Positions 1 through 9,661 are shown, numbered from the stretch's first letter. The stretch is DNA of 64,000 nucleotides from Bordetella genomosp. 4 (GCF_002261185.1 NZ_NEVQ01000021.1:62001-126000); one strand, 5' to 3'. Translations and numbers: made by a program. The notes: generated by a model not told the origin, from the sequence alone.

Positions 1-494
1 GCTCGCAGCACATGGCTGGAGAATTGTTCAAGCAGATCACCGGCACCGACATCCTGCACGTCCCCTATCGCGGCAGCGGCCCGGCCGTCACCGATCTGCT
101 CGGCGGTCAGATCGATATGGTGATCGACACGCTGCCTGCGCTGATGCCGCAATTGGCCAGCGGCAAGATCCGTATTCTCGGCGTCACCACCGCCGAACGC
201 GCCCCTGCCCTGCCCGACGTCAAGACCCTCGCCGAACAGGGTGTCCAGGGCTATGCCGTTGCCACGACCTATGCCTTGCTGGCGCCGACAGGCACGCCGC
301 CTCAAGCCATCGAAAAAATGTCGATGGCCATGCAGAAGGCCGGTGCGCTGGCTCAACTGCGCGACGGCGCTGCCAAGCTAGGCGCCAAAGCAACGCCCAC
401 GTCACCAGCCGAGACTGACAATGTGATATCCAACGAATTGGAGAAATGGGCCGCTGTCGTGCACCGTTCGGCTACCCGTACTGCGAAAAAATGA
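1..494 (+). CDS. Bug-family periplasmic receptor (TTT system), 5' end cut by window
   Basis: This is the C-terminal part of a Bug-type solute-binding protein; the reading frame is open from base 3, so the gene begins outside the window. Visible family marks are SQHMAGELF, the HVPYRGSGPAVTDLLGGQID stretch, the ARxPALPDVKTLAEQG region and the closing lobe near the C-terminus. Bug proteins bind small carboxylates in the periplasm and, where the membrane genes exist, feed tripartite tricarboxylate transporters. No TctA/TctB gene lies in this window. The ligand cannot be told from sequence. The stop is TGA at 492-494; the 175 bases before the next gene hold nothing I can assign. Confidence 0.9.
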   Translation, partial: SQHMAGELFKQITGTDILHVPYRGSGPAVTDLLGGQIDMVIDTLPALMPQLASGKIRILGVTTAERAPALPDVKTLAEQGVQGYAVATTYALLAPTGTPPQAIEKMSMAMQKAGALAQLRDGAAKLGAKATPTSPAETDNVISNELEKWAAVVHRSATRTAKK

Positions 495-669
495 TCGAGC
501 AGCAAGATCATCATCCGGCGGCAATCAAATCCAGCGCGTGAGTAAAGCGGGCTCCGATGAAGCGGCTTGGCAGGATTTCAGGCAAACAACGCTATAGCAA
601 TGGTAAGGTTCCATATGCGCCAAGTGACGCATCGCCGAGCTCCTATCAATCACGCCACGAGTTGGATCC

Positions 670-1293
670 ATGGAATATCTATCTCAGTTGTTCACGCTGT
701 CTGGCATCGTTCTGCTGGCCTGCATCAGCCCTGGGCCGGACTTCGTCGCCGTCACGTCGAATGCCTTGAATGATCGGCGATCAGGCGTGTTCGTAGGCCT
801 GGGTATCGCATGTGCGGTAGTCGTGTGGGCGACCTTGGCCATCCTAGGATTCGGATTGCTTATCAAGGAGCTGTTCTGGCTGTATGAAGCCATCCGCTTA
901 GTCGGCGCAGCTTACCTGATCTATCTCGGCACGCGAATGCTGATGGCCTCGTTCAAAGCCAGGAACGGCGAGCCGCGCGTGGACGATGTGCCTCGAATTG
1001 GGGCGCAGCAAGCGTGGCGCCAAGGCTTCATGGTCGGCATCACGAATCCAAAGACAGCGACTTTCTTTGCCACCTTGTTCGTCACCGTACTGCCGGTCGG
1101 CGCCCCCACATGGGTGTATGTCAGCGTGGTTGCGCTGGTGGGTTTAATAACAGCTGGGTGGCTGGGGTTACTCGCCACGTTTTTTTCCGTGGGACGTGTT
1201 CGATCGGTCTATGCACGTATGAGCCGCGTGGTCGATGCAGTGATGGGGGCCGCGCTTGTATGTCTCGGGATTCGCTTGGCCAGCAGCCGCTAG
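670..1293 (+). CDS. LysE/RhtB-family amino-acid exporter
   Basis: The 207-residue protein is all hydrophobic segments (about six predicted) with the family pattern ISPGPDFVAVTSNAL near residues 16-30 and the GITNPKTATFF motif in the middle. Both are typical of LysE/RhtB translocators that export amino acids or their analogues across the inner membrane. The ATG at 670 fits the usual family N-terminus, although the ribosome site before it is weak. It ends 36 bases before the ureidoglycolate lyase gene on the same strand, so the two may be co-transcribed. The substrate is unknown. Confidence 0.9.
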   Translation: MEYLSQLFTLSGIVLLACISPGPDFVAVTSNALNDRRSGVFVGLGIACAVVVWATLAILGFGLLIKELFWLYEAIRLVGAAYLIYLGTRMLMASFKARNGEPRVDDVPRIGAQQAWRQGFMVGITNPKTATFFATLFVTVLPVGAPTWVYVSVVALVGLITAGWLGLLATFFSVGRVRSVYARMSRVVDAVMGAALVCLGIRLASSR

Positions 1294-1329
1294 GCAGCGC
1301 CGGCCCTGTAGTCGACCGGAGTGCTCTTC

Positions 1330-1878
1330 ATGAACGATCTCGAATCCCTAGATGTGCTGGTGCTGAGCGCAGAGGCATTTATGCCCTACGGCCGGATGCT
1401 CGGCAAGCCTTTTGATCCTGAGGGCGACGTTCCAGGATTCACCAACGCTGCCACTGATTTCTGGCATACCCATCTATTCGACCCTGGAGAAGGCGGCCGG
1501 ACCGAAGTGCTATGGGTCAACTATCGCAGTCAAGCCGATGTAGCAGTGCTTGAGGTACATCGCCTGACGGAACAGGCCATCGTCCCCCTGACTGGCCCGA
1601 TCATGCACGTGGTCGCCGTCAGCCTAGCCGATGGCAGCCCCGACCTGAGCAGCCTGAAAGCCTTCCGTATCGAACCCGGCCAAGGAATCTGCATGCAGCC
1701 CGGCTGTTGGCATGCCTCACGAGTCGAAGCCGGGGAAGTTACATGCCTGATGCTCACTCGGCACTCGACGACACTGGAGTTGATCGAGCATATGACAAGA
1801 GGCGCCCCGGCCAGGGAAAGTGCCTTGCAGCCCATTGCACCGCGCCGTTTGATTGAAAACAACAGCACGTCCAAGTAG
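1330..1878 (+). CDS. allA: Ureidoglycolate lyase family protein
   Basis: The 182-residue protein matches the AllA/ureidoglycolate hydrolase cupin family along its length: a start on entering the fold (FMPYGRMLGKPF), the central HxxTEQAIVPLTGP segment and the P-G-x-W-H motif (QPGCWHAS), followed by the closing beta strands. AllA splits ureidoglycolate to glyoxylate and urea in purine/allantoin breakdown. I chose ATG 1330 because a GGAG at 1318-1321 lies eight bases upstream; a GTG at 1321 in frame is less likely. No other allantoin genes are nearby, so the physiological substrate could be a related ureido acid. Confidence 0.82.
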   Translation: MNDLESLDVLVLSAEAFMPYGRMLGKPFDPEGDVPGFTNAATDFWHTHLFDPGEGGRTEVLWVNYRSQADVAVLEVHRLTEQAIVPLTGPIMHVVAVSLADGSPDLSSLKAFRIEPGQGICMQPGCWHASRVEAGEVTCLMLTRHSTTLELIEHMTRGAPARESALQPIAPRRLIENNSTSK

Positions 1879-2090
1879 GCTCGATTAAAGAATCGCAGCG
1901 AGATGACAGCCAAGTACTTGACGAAACTGTTGACGTAATTCCGCCGTAGAGATGCGTAATATGAGACTCAACGGAGCATCATAGCAAGGCACTCAAATTA
2001 TCAAGCCGAGTCCGGGTGCTGCGATTGCGCCAGCGCTATGGCCCCCTGAATAGCTGCACGTGCCGGCAGTGCGCTTTGGAGCCTGACCGA

Positions 2091-4265
2091 TCAACCAGAA
2101 TGACCACGAAACTCGACGCTGGACAAAAACTCCAGCAATGAATCCAGATCAATCGGTTTCGCCAGATGGGCGTCAAACCCGGCGTCTAACGAGGCTTGAC
2201 GATCCTCGGTCTGTCCCCAACCGCTGAATGCGAGAATGGTCAGTTGCCTGCCCCATTCCTGCTGGCGGATACGGCGGCAAGCTTCGTGTCCGCTCATCCC
2301 GGGCAGTCCGATATCCATCAGAATCACCTCCGGGCGCATTTCTTCAGCAAGTTCGATAGCGCGCGCCCCATCGTATGCGAGGCTTACCTGATGGCCTTCC
2401 ATCTCCAATAAAACAACCAGAGACTCCACTGCATCTCGGTTATCGTCCACCAGCAGAATACGGCGTGAAACGCTTGGACCTCTGAGCTTGGGTTCCGGCA
2501 CGGGCGTGTCCTGAGGTGCGGCCACAGGCAGCCGAACCACAAAGGAACTGCCTTTACCCAGCCCACCGCTATACGCCTGCACTGATCCACCGTGCATTTC
2601 AACCAATCGTTTAACCAACATCAGACCGATGCCCAAACCACCCTGCGCGCGTTCCAAGGTCCGATCCACCTGAGTGAACATCTCGAATATGTTATCGAGC
2701 TGGTCCGGTGGAATTCCCGAACCGTTATCCCGCACGGTGATTTCTACATTGTTGTCTTGCGTGCATGCAATCAGTTCAATATCACCACCGGGCGGCGTGT
2801 ATTTCGCTGCATTCGATAGCAGATTGCTGAACACCTGAGCCAGGCGTGCCGAGTCGCCCAAAAGCGTGATCGCTGCGGCTGATTGTTCTACCTTCAGGCG
2901 ATGCCCCAGTCGCTCGATCATGGGGCGACATGATTCGACGGCTTGCTGCAGCACGTTATCCAAGTTGAGCGTCTCTATGCGAAGCTCCATTTTTCCGCGA
3001 TTGATGCGGTTTATATCCAGCAGATCGTCAACCAGCCTGACCAAGTGCTTGAGCTGGCGCTCCATGCCCTCGCGTGCCCGTTTCGTAGCCCCTGTATCAT
3101 GCTCCGTCCGTTTTTGGATTTCCAACATGTTGTGCAGCGCGGCGAGCGGATTACGCAGCTCGTGCGCCAAAATGGCCAGAAACTCGTCCTTGTGCTTGCG
3201 CTCTTGAATCAGTTCGGACTCCGCCAAATGACGCTCAATGAGTTCCGCCGCCTGTCGTGCCAGGAGGTCGATATAACGCAATGCGTCGGGAGTGGGGCCG
3301 CCGCGCTGGCGATAATGGTTGTTCAACATGCCCAGCAGTTGCCCACTGCGGCTAATGAGCGGCGTGCACTGGATTGAGCGAATATCATCCCCACGGACAA
3401 TCTCGAGCCCCAAGGTACCTTCCAGTTCTTTCAGTTGCTCTATATCTTCTACAACCAATCGCCGAGCCTGCTTGGCCGCCTCTCCGCAACTCGCGTCCCA
3501 TCCGTCTTGAGCAAAATGCTCTACGAACCGGGCGCTCAGACCTTGGTGCACAGCGATCCGCAAAGTTTTCTTGACTGGATCGAAAATCTGTATGTTTCCC
3601 TTGTCCGTTCCCGAGATATCAGCGGCGGCGGCCAGGATTTTTTTCAGCAACGGATCGAGCTCGCCAGGCCCCACCAGCTCTGCGCTCAGTTCCTGCAACC
3701 TGGCAAGTGCTCGTACTTCGTTGCGCAGATGCACTGCGGCACCGTCGCGCTCCACCACGATGCTAGTGACCAGCGCACCGAACTCTGTCACACGTTGTTC
3801 CCACGCGGTAGGCTCCCTCGCCTCTGAAAAACAGAGGCAGAAAAACCCAACCGTTTTACCTCCTTGTCCGAATGTCGGATGCGCGTAGTACGCCCGGATA
3901 TCGTTCTCCAGACAAAGCGCACGCCATGTTTTGTCCCATTCCAGTGCGCTTTCGACATCGGCACACACCACGGGACGCCCCTCGTGAACGGCTGTGGCGA
4001 TAAAGGCCTCGCCAATCGGCAAACCGCGGACCGCCGCGGCAAAACCGGCCGGAAAATGGGATGAGTAGCCATCGTCCATCGCAGTGAGCTCTGCATTGGC
4101 CAGCAATACGCAAGCGCGCGTGCCCGGAATCAGCCGACCAGCGGCGAGCGTCAGCGCGTTCAGGCACGTCTTGAGTGATGCCCCCGATGCAACCAGAAGC
4201 AGAGCCTGCCGGTGTTCCTCATCCAGAGCTGTAAAACTTTCGAATTTCGATGACACTTGTTTCAA
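2091..4265 (-). CDS. Hybrid sensor histidine kinase, GAF-GAF-HisKA-HATPase-REC
   Basis: The 724-residue cytosolic protein has no membrane segment. Two GAF-like sensor regions (about 20-175 and 190-345) precede a HisKA domain with the phospho-accepting His368 in LAHELRNPL. An HATPase domain follows (N-box around 480-488, G1 box DNGSGIP near 513-519, G2 GGLGIGL near 542-548), then a C-terminal receiver with acidic pair near 607-608 and phospho-acceptor Asp651 in LMDIGLPG. It could autophosphorylate and pass phosphate to its own receiver. No output regulator gene adjoins it, so it is an orphan. The first GAF contains several cysteines, but no specific ligand is evident. Confidence 0.93.
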   Translation of the reverse strand: MKQVSSKFESFTALDEEHRQALLLVASGASLKTCLNALTLAAGRLIPGTRACVLLANAELTAMDDGYSSHFPAGFAAAVRGLPIGEAFIATAVHEGRPVVCADVESALEWDKTWRALCLENDIRAYYAHPTFGQGGKTVGFFCLCFSEAREPTAWEQRVTEFGALVTSIVVERDGAAVHLRNEVRALARLQELSAELVGPGELDPLLKKILAAAADISGTDKGNIQIFDPVKKTLRIAVHQGLSARFVEHFAQDGWDASCGEAAKQARRLVVEDIEQLKELEGTLGLEIVRGDDIRSIQCTPLISRSGQLLGMLNNHYRQRGGPTPDALRYIDLLARQAAELIERHLAESELIQERKHKDEFLAILAHELRNPLAALHNMLEIQKRTEHDTGATKRAREGMERQLKHLVRLVDDLLDINRINRGKMELRIETLNLDNVLQQAVESCRPMIERLGHRLKVEQSAAAITLLGDSARLAQVFSNLLSNAAKYTPPGGDIELIACTQDNNVEITVRDNGSGIPPDQLDNIFEMFTQVDRTLERAQGGLGIGLMLVKRLVEMHGGSVQAYSGGLGKGSSFVVRLPVAAPQDTPVPEPKLRGPSVSRRILLVDDNRDAVESLVVLLEMEGHQVSLAYDGARAIELAEEMRPEVILMDIGLPGMSGHEACRRIRQQEWGRQLTILAFSGWGQTEDRQASLDAGFDAHLAKPIDLDSLLEFLSSVEFRGHSG

Positions 4266-4377
4266 TGCGACTCTCGCAGTTTATTCCGGGGACGCGGAAT
4301 CAATACGATATCATTAGTAAAATTGTTTCACTTTGTCTCACATTGGACCAAGTCGATGCGCTCTAGCACATCGCGAT

Positions 4378-4842
4378 TCAGGCGGGCTTGATCACCATCA
4401 AAGCAAAGATGGCGAGGAACGCACCGAGCGCCGGGAAACCCAACACAAACCAGGCTCGGAAGGCGCGGTGAAAATCTGCGGATAGGGGCAATCCATTCGC
4501 CGCACTGGCCTGAGCGCTATCGCGCATTCGGATCTGCAAGCGCACCACCGGCAGCCAACAGGCGATCGCCAACGCATATAGCCCCAGTGACCACGCCACC
4601 CACGGCGTCGACAGCGGCAGCTGTGTGCGATGTACCAAATACATACCAGTGAGCGGTTGCAGCACTGCCGTTGTCGCCGTGAAGAGCCAGTCAGCCATGA
4701 CGACAAAGCGCGCCACGCTCGCGACCACCTGTACGTCGCCCTGCCTCACGACGCAAAGCAGATAGAACGCCGTGCCCACGCCGGTGCCGAACAACACAGT
4801 AGACGAGAGAATATGCAGCAGTTTGATCCAAACGTAGTCCAT
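4378..4842 (-). CDS. DUF2269 family integral membrane protein
   Basis: The 154-residue protein has about four transmembrane segments and begins MDYVWIKLLHILSSTVLFG, the typical N-terminus of the DUF2269 family. The start at 4842 is supported by AGAGGTG just upstream, which overlaps the stop of the preceding SDR-DoxX gene (2-base gap), so translation is probably coupled. A longer open frame to 5007 runs inside the preceding gene and is not used. The function of the family is unknown; pairing with a DoxX-bearing protein suggests a shared membrane redox or stress role, which is inference. Confidence 0.85.
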   Translation of the reverse strand: MDYVWIKLLHILSSTVLFGTGVGTAFYLLCVVRQGDVQVVASVARFVVMADWLFTATTAVLQPLTGMYLVHRTQLPLSTPWVAWSLGLYALAIACWLPVVRLQIRMRDSAQASAANGLPLSADFHRAFRAWFVLGFPALGAFLAIFALMVIKPA

Positions 4843-4844
4843 GC

Positions 4845-6125
4845 TCACCTCTTGCGTGCATCGTAGAACCAGAGCAGCACCAACGCGGCCAACATGGGCA
4901 GGTTCTTCGAGATGGGGCCGAAAGGATGCAGCCATTGTTCGGGTAAGCGCACCGTGATGATGAGCGTGTATCCCAGGATCAACAGGATCTGTGCCAGCCA
5001 CAGCCAACGGCGCCGGGGTGCGCTCAACGTGAGTGTCAATACGCCCAGCACGAGGTCCAACATGGCCGCACCGTAAAGTGCGATGGGCGCGAGCACTTCG
5101 CTCACACCGACCTCGCGCAACATCGCCAGGCTATGCTTTGCAGGGTAAAGACCGAACGACACGATGGCGGTCCATAGCCAGACCAGCGCAATGCAAAAGC
5201 GCAGCGCCGGCACCGTGATTGCCAGCACTGCCTGCGCGTGACGTGCCCGGCTGTCATGCTCGCCGAGGAACTGTTCAGGCGCACGTGCAGGCCGGCCCAA
5301 CAGACGCTCAAAGGGCTGCGGATCCGCGACGTTGCCTCGTTCCAGCATGATGAGGCTATCGCGGCTCAATAGCCCTCCGCTCACACGCTCGCCAATAGGC
5401 GCGACTGCCTTGCACAATGCCATCGACACCGGTATCACATACTGGCGGCCAGCGCTGCCCAGTCCGTCGCGCAACACCTGTAAGTATTCTCGTATGGAAA
5501 GCCGCGTCGGTCCGCAGAACGCGATGGTGGCGGGCGCATCCGCGGGCACATCAATGAGCGACACAATTCCCGCGACCAGATCGTCAATATGCACGGGCTG
5601 TATCAGTTGCCGCCCGCCGGCAGGCAGCAGCAGTACCGGCATCAAGGCAAGGCGCTCAAACCAGGCTGCGCTGGCGCCGCCTGGCCCGTAAACCAGCGAT
5701 GGCTGCACGATAAAAGCAGGCCCGGCACGACGACGCAAGGCCTCATCGGCAGCCGCTTTGGTGCGCAAAAAGGCCGTCTCAGCCTGGATGTTGGCGCCTA
5801 GCGCAGATATCTGGATCACACGCGTACCACGCGCCGCCTCGAACAACGCCCGTGGAGCGTGAGCGTGCACGGCTTCGAGTTCCTCGGTATTGGCAGAGAA
5901 CACGCCCACGGCGTTAATCACGCAGTCGACACCATGAAGCCACGGCAGCCAGTCATCGGGGCGGGTCATGTGCGCGAACTGTGCGGGCACGAAGCTTGCT
6001 CTGCCTATGTCAGTCTTGACAGCCACGCCGCGCACGGGACAAACCACGTCGTGACCGCGCGCGGTCAAGGCTGCCAGGATATGGCGCCCAATGAAGCCAG
6101 ATGCGCCGGTCAACAGAATCTTCAT
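4845..6125 (-). CDS. SDR-family NAD(P)-binding protein fused to a DoxX-like membrane domain
   Basis: Residues 1 to about 290 form an atypical short-chain dehydrogenase/epimerase domain with MKILLTGASGFIGRHI at the N-terminus, as in complex-I 39-kDa-like proteins. The remaining 135 residues hold four hydrophobic segments of the DoxX-like type. The 426-residue length is usual for this fusion. The start at 6125 has GAGGAAAAAC before it; the open frame reaching 6341 overlaps the divergent gene and is rejected. It is followed at once by the DUF2269 gene. It probably acts at the inner membrane on a nucleotide-linked redox reaction; the substrate is unknown. Confidence 0.88.
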   Translation of the reverse strand: MKILLTGASGFIGRHILAALTARGHDVVCPVRGVAVKTDIGRASFVPAQFAHMTRPDDWLPWLHGVDCVINAVGVFSANTEELEAVHAHAPRALFEAARGTRVIQISALGANIQAETAFLRTKAAADEALRRRAGPAFIVQPSLVYGPGGASAAWFERLALMPVLLLPAGGRQLIQPVHIDDLVAGIVSLIDVPADAPATIAFCGPTRLSIREYLQVLRDGLGSAGRQYVIPVSMALCKAVAPIGERVSGGLLSRDSLIMLERGNVADPQPFERLLGRPARAPEQFLGEHDSRARHAQAVLAITVPALRFCIALVWLWTAIVSFGLYPAKHSLAMLREVGVSEVLAPIALYGAAMLDLVLGVLTLTLSAPRRRWLWLAQILLILGYTLIITVRLPEQWLHPFGPISKNLPMLAALVLLWFYDARKR

Positions 6126-6210
6126 GTTTTTCCTCGCGGCAGAGATGGACAGTTCCGCGAGCGTTGTGTCAGCAATCCCCGTTCCCACCATCATAAACGG
6201 AGGAGACATC

Positions 6211-6708
6211 ATGTCGAGTTGGCGAACCTCGCTAGCCGAGGGCCTGCGTGCAGGTACTGCCGCCAGCGTAGTCTCTACTGCGGTGCTGATAGCGGGTGGC
6301 CGGGCCCATACCGGCCACGCGTTTTCCGCGACCAATGCCACCAGTCACTGGGTATGGGGCAGACCCGCGCTGTACGTCAATGCGCCGTCCATGCGCCATA
6401 CCGCAATCGGCTACATTGTCCATCACGGCGCATCGATATTTTGGGCGGCGTTACATGCACAGGCGACTGCACACAAGCCCAATGCCGATTCGCCTCGTGC
6501 GGTGATGACCAGCGCTATGGTTACGTCTGCCGTCGCCTGCCTGGTCGATTTCTGGCTGACGCCCGCGCGCCTCACGCCAGGCTTCGAGCACAGGCTGCCA
6601 CGCGCAACGATAGGCGTGGTCTATCTGGCGTTTGGACTCGCGATGGGAATTGGGGCGCTGTGCTGGCGGCGTAGTGCCAAGCACCGAACTAAGAAAGCAG
6701 CGCGATAA
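6211..6708 (+). CDS. Hypothetical small inner-membrane protein
   Basis: The 165-residue protein has about four hydrophobic segments (near 10-30, 60-80, 95-115 and 130-150) and a basic tail. The start at 6211 follows a strong GGAGGAG site. It is transcribed away from the SDR-DoxX gene, with 85 bases between the two start codons. I recognise no named family. His-rich patches (MRHTAIGYIVHHGAS) may bind a metal or cofactor, but that is a guess. Confidence 0.75.
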   Translation: MSSWRTSLAEGLRAGTAASVVSTAVLIAGGRAHTGHAFSATNATSHWVWGRPALYVNAPSMRHTAIGYIVHHGASIFWAALHAQATAHKPNADSPRAVMTSAMVTSAVACLVDFWLTPARLTPGFEHRLPRATIGVVYLAFGLAMGIGALCWRRSAKHRTKKAAR

Positions 6709-6773
6709 CACTCCTGACTACCCGCTTTTAGCGAGTAAGATTGGCTAATCTGTCTCGCCCCAGGAGGACCACC

Positions 6774-7184
6774 ATGCCGATATTTCAGATTAAGCACTTG
6801 GATCATGTCGTCCTCAGAGTCCAGGATATGGCGCGTAGTGTGGACTTTTACACGAAGGTCTTGGGCTGTTCCATCAAGAAAAAGAACGACAAGTACGCCA
6901 TGATTCATCTTGGTGCCGGCGGGTCCATGATCGATCTGGTCGATGTGAAAGGACCTTTAGGTGCCGCGGGCGGCGCAGCCCCAGAAAAAGAGGGGCGTAA
7001 TGTCGATCACTTTTGTCTGCGAGTCGATCCCTTCGATGAAACCGCCATCCTCGAGCACCTGCAAGCTTTCGGAATCACCGCGGACAAGGCGGTGATGCGA
7101 TACGGCGCAGAAGGAAACGGACTTTCAATCTATTGCTTCGATCCCGACGGAAATCAAATCGAGCTGAAGGGACCTGCGATCTAG
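6774..7184 (+). CDS. VOC-family (glyoxalase/bleomycin-resistance fold) protein
   Basis: The 136-residue single-module protein carries the metal-ligand pattern of vicinal-oxygen-chelate enzymes: His11 in HLDHVVLRV, His79 in VDHFCLRV and Glu130 in GNQIELKGP. It resembles the short VOC proteins often annotated as virulence-associated glyoxalase-like proteins. The ATG at 6774 has AGGAGGA eight bases upstream. It converges on the Bug gene at 7272. The substrate is not predictable from this sequence. Confidence 0.88.
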   Translation: MPIFQIKHLDHVVLRVQDMARSVDFYTKVLGCSIKKKNDKYAMIHLGAGGSMIDLVDVKGPLGAAGGAAPEKEGRNVDHFCLRVDPFDETAILEHLQAFGITADKAVMRYGAEGNGLSIYCFDPDGNQIELKGPAI

Positions 7185-7271
7185 AGCGAAAATGTCCGCC
7201 TCGCAATCATGGGGTGAGTTGATCGCGCTCGGGATATGTGCCATTGGGGATGGCGTGGGTTCAGGGAACGG

Positions 7272-8252
7272 TTACTGTCCATCCGTCAACTTAACCGCCC
7301 CACTATCCAGCAGCTTCTGCCATTTAGCGGTGTCCTCAGCGATAAATTTCTGCAGATCGTCGCGCGAACCGCCGCCTGCAACCATACCTGCGTTATTTAC
7401 CGCAGCTTGAAACGCCTGCGAGCGCACCGTCTGCTGTAATGCCGCATTCAATTGATCGAGCACCGCCGCATCAATGCCGGGCGATGCCGCAACCGAGAAC
7501 CACTGGCTGGCGTCATAACCCGCAAACCCCGCCTCTGCCACCGTGGGCACATCAGGCAACGCATCCAATCGCACGCTGGTCGTCACGGCATAAGCCTTGA
7601 GCTTGCCCGCCTTGATTTGAGGCAATACCGGCGCAGAGCCCAAAATAGCCAGTGGAATCTGCCCGCCCGCGACATCCGAAACGGCCTGCCCGCCTCCCTT
7701 ATACGGGATGTGCATGATGTGCGTACCGGCATACTGATTAAGCAACTCACCCGCCAAATGCTGCGACGTGCCGTTACCGGAACTGCCATAGCTCCAACTC
7801 TCTGGTCTCTGACGCGCATCCGCCAACACATCACGCAACGCCGGTAACGCACGCTGCGACGGCCCCACGATCACCATCGGCCCTTGAGCCATCAACATCA
7901 CCGGCGCGAGTTCTTTGCCGATCGCTGGCTGCGGCGTCGGATAGATCAGCGGTCCTGGTACAGTAATCAGGTAGCCATCACCAGCCTTGCTGCGCGCCAC
8001 CTGCTGCAAGGCAATCGCACCCGAAGCGCCGGGCTTGTTCTCGACCACCACGTTCAAGCCGGTGCGGCTGGCCAGATCCTGCGCTGCCACCCGCGTGAGC
8101 ACATCTGCCGTGCCACCCGGCACAAAGCCCACCACCCACGTAATCTGTTTGGCAGGCCAAGGCAGCGAAGGCTGCGCGTAGCCTGATAGGGGCATCATCC
8201 CGACACAGCCCAGCGCTAGCCACGCGACACCACTACGAATAGCAAACTTCAT
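7272..8252 (-). CDS. Bug-family periplasmic receptor next to a sulfatase
   Basis: The 326-residue protein has a signal peptide (cleavage near residue 26, GYAQ) followed by the family pattern WPAKQITWVVGFVPGGTADV, then ENKPGASGAIA and NGTSQHLAGELL. These are diagnostic for Bug/TctC receptors. It lies 41 bases downstream of the sulfatase on the same strand, so it is probably the uptake receptor of a sulfatase operon controlled by the divergent LysR gene. AAGGGG lies upstream of the start. The ligand may be a carboxylate formed from, or bearing, a sulfate ester; this is inference from context. Confidence 0.93.
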   Translation of the reverse strand: MKFAIRSGVAWLALGCVGMMPLSGYAQPSLPWPAKQITWVVGFVPGGTADVLTRVAAQDLASRTGLNVVVENKPGASGAIALQQVARSKAGDGYLITVPGPLIYPTPQPAIGKELAPVMLMAQGPMVIVGPSQRALPALRDVLADARQRPESWSYGSSGNGTSQHLAGELLNQYAGTHIMHIPYKGGGQAVSDVAGGQIPLAILGSAPVLPQIKAGKLKAYAVTTSVRLDALPDVPTVAEAGFAGYDASQWFSVAASPGIDAAVLDQLNAALQQTVRSQAFQAAVNNAGMVAGGGSRDDLQKFIAEDTAKWQKLLDSGAVKLTDGQ

Positions 8253-8293
8253 AATTTCCCCTTGTGATGGCGATGTCCGTCTATGCGGACCGC

Positions 8294-9625
8294 TCAGTCC
8301 CGGTCGGGCCGACCAGGCGTAGTATTGGGATGCTCGGCGCAGGTTTGATTAAACGCCTGCACCATCTTCAGCATGGGACCGAGCACCCAGGTGTTGAATA
8401 TCAGGATATCGCTTTCTTCCTTGGGATCCTGTTTCAGGTTAAAGAGGTACGGCGACTCGAGTTTTCCCTTGCCCTCATTGACCTCGGGCTCCCAGTAAAA
8501 ATGCAGTTTCCAATCGCGCCATTTCAGCGCGCGCAAGTCGTTCTTGATGTAGAACAGGAATCCCTCGCGCGCTGAATTCGGCCGCGCGCCGGTGAAAAAC
8601 TCAGTTTGATCTACACCGTCGATGGGCCGATCCTGCGGCACGCTGGCGCCGCCAATATGCGAGAGCGTGGTAAAGAGATCTGTCACGTGCACCATCTCGT
8701 TCGACACCTGACCGGGCGCGACCTTTCCAGGCCAGCGGATAATAAACGGCACACGCAGGCTGCCCTCCATCGCGGTGTGATAGGTGCCGGACCAAGGGCC
8801 CGCCGTCCCGCGATAGGGCCTGCGATATTCTGGGCCGTTGTCACTACAGAAAATGAATACCGTGTCGTCGCGCAGGCCGAGCTCATCGACCTCGGCCATG
8901 ATCTGGCCCACGCGATGATCCATTTCCACCATTGAATCGGCGAAATCGCCCGCTCCAGTGCGGCCGGCGAAATCCGGATGGGGCAGCGTCGGGAAATGCA
9001 GATGCACCAACGGCAGGTAAAGGAAGAATGGCCGCGCGTTGCGCGCTTGCTCTCGCATGAAAGTCTGGGCATGTTGCACCAGATCGGCGTCGATGCCGCG
9101 GCGGCTATCCAGGTCGTACAGCTTCACATTGGTCGAAGGCTCGCCGGCGCGGCCCTCCATGATGTACGGCAGTTCCGCCACGCTAGGATCAAAACCAATC
9201 GAAGACGTGAACTGGCTTTCATCAGTGGTGCGTGGAATTCCATACCAATGATCAAAACCGCGATCAGAGGGATAGCGTCCTGGGATATCGCCCAGATGCC
9301 ATTTGCCGTAATGGGCGGTGGCATATCCCTGCCCTGACAATTGCTGAGCCAGGGTGATCTCGTCACGTGTCAGTCCTTGCGGCAATCCTGGCGGCACAGA
9401 TTGCAGACAGCCGGTACGGATCGGATGACGGCCGCTCATCAGCGCCGAGCGGGTAGGTACGCAGTCACTTTCTACGTTGAAGTTCTGCAGCAACAGGCCC
9501 TCGGTCGCGAGCCGGTCGATATTGGGTGTAGGCGCGCCCCGCAATGCGCCGCCGCCATAGCAGCCGAGTTCGCCCCATCCAAGGTTGTCGGCGACGATCA
9601 GAACGATATTAGGGGAATTCGGCAT
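8294..9625 (-). CDS. Type I sulfatase (arylsulfatase family)
   Basis: The 443-residue protein starts PNIVLIVADNLGWGELG, where Asp13 and Asn14 sit at the calcium-binding position. It carries the sulfatase signature CVPTRSALMSGR with Cys55, the residue converted to formylglycine. The downstream HYGKWHLG and FCSDNGPE segments complete the active site. Such enzymes hydrolyse sulfate esters. I see no clear signal peptide, which points to a cytoplasmic enzyme. The gene is first in an operon with the Bug receptor and divergent from LysR (98 bases apart), suggesting substrate-induced expression. Confidence 0.93.
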   Translation of the reverse strand: MPNSPNIVLIVADNLGWGELGCYGGGALRGAPTPNIDRLATEGLLLQNFNVESDCVPTRSALMSGRHPIRTGCLQSVPPGLPQGLTRDEITLAQQLSGQGYATAHYGKWHLGDIPGRYPSDRGFDHWYGIPRTTDESQFTSSIGFDPSVAELPYIMEGRAGEPSTNVKLYDLDSRRGIDADLVQHAQTFMREQARNARPFFLYLPLVHLHFPTLPHPDFAGRTGAGDFADSMVEMDHRVGQIMAEVDELGLRDDTVFIFCSDNGPEYRRPYRGTAGPWSGTYHTAMEGSLRVPFIIRWPGKVAPGQVSNEMVHVTDLFTTLSHIGGASVPQDRPIDGVDQTEFFTGARPNSAREGFLFYIKNDLRALKWRDWKLHFYWEPEVNEGKGKLESPYLFNLKQDPKEESDILIFNTWVLGPMLKMVQAFNQTCAEHPNTTPGRPDRD

Positions 9626-9661
9626 GGGGATATATCGCAGGGAGTATGGGGTATGCCCGAA

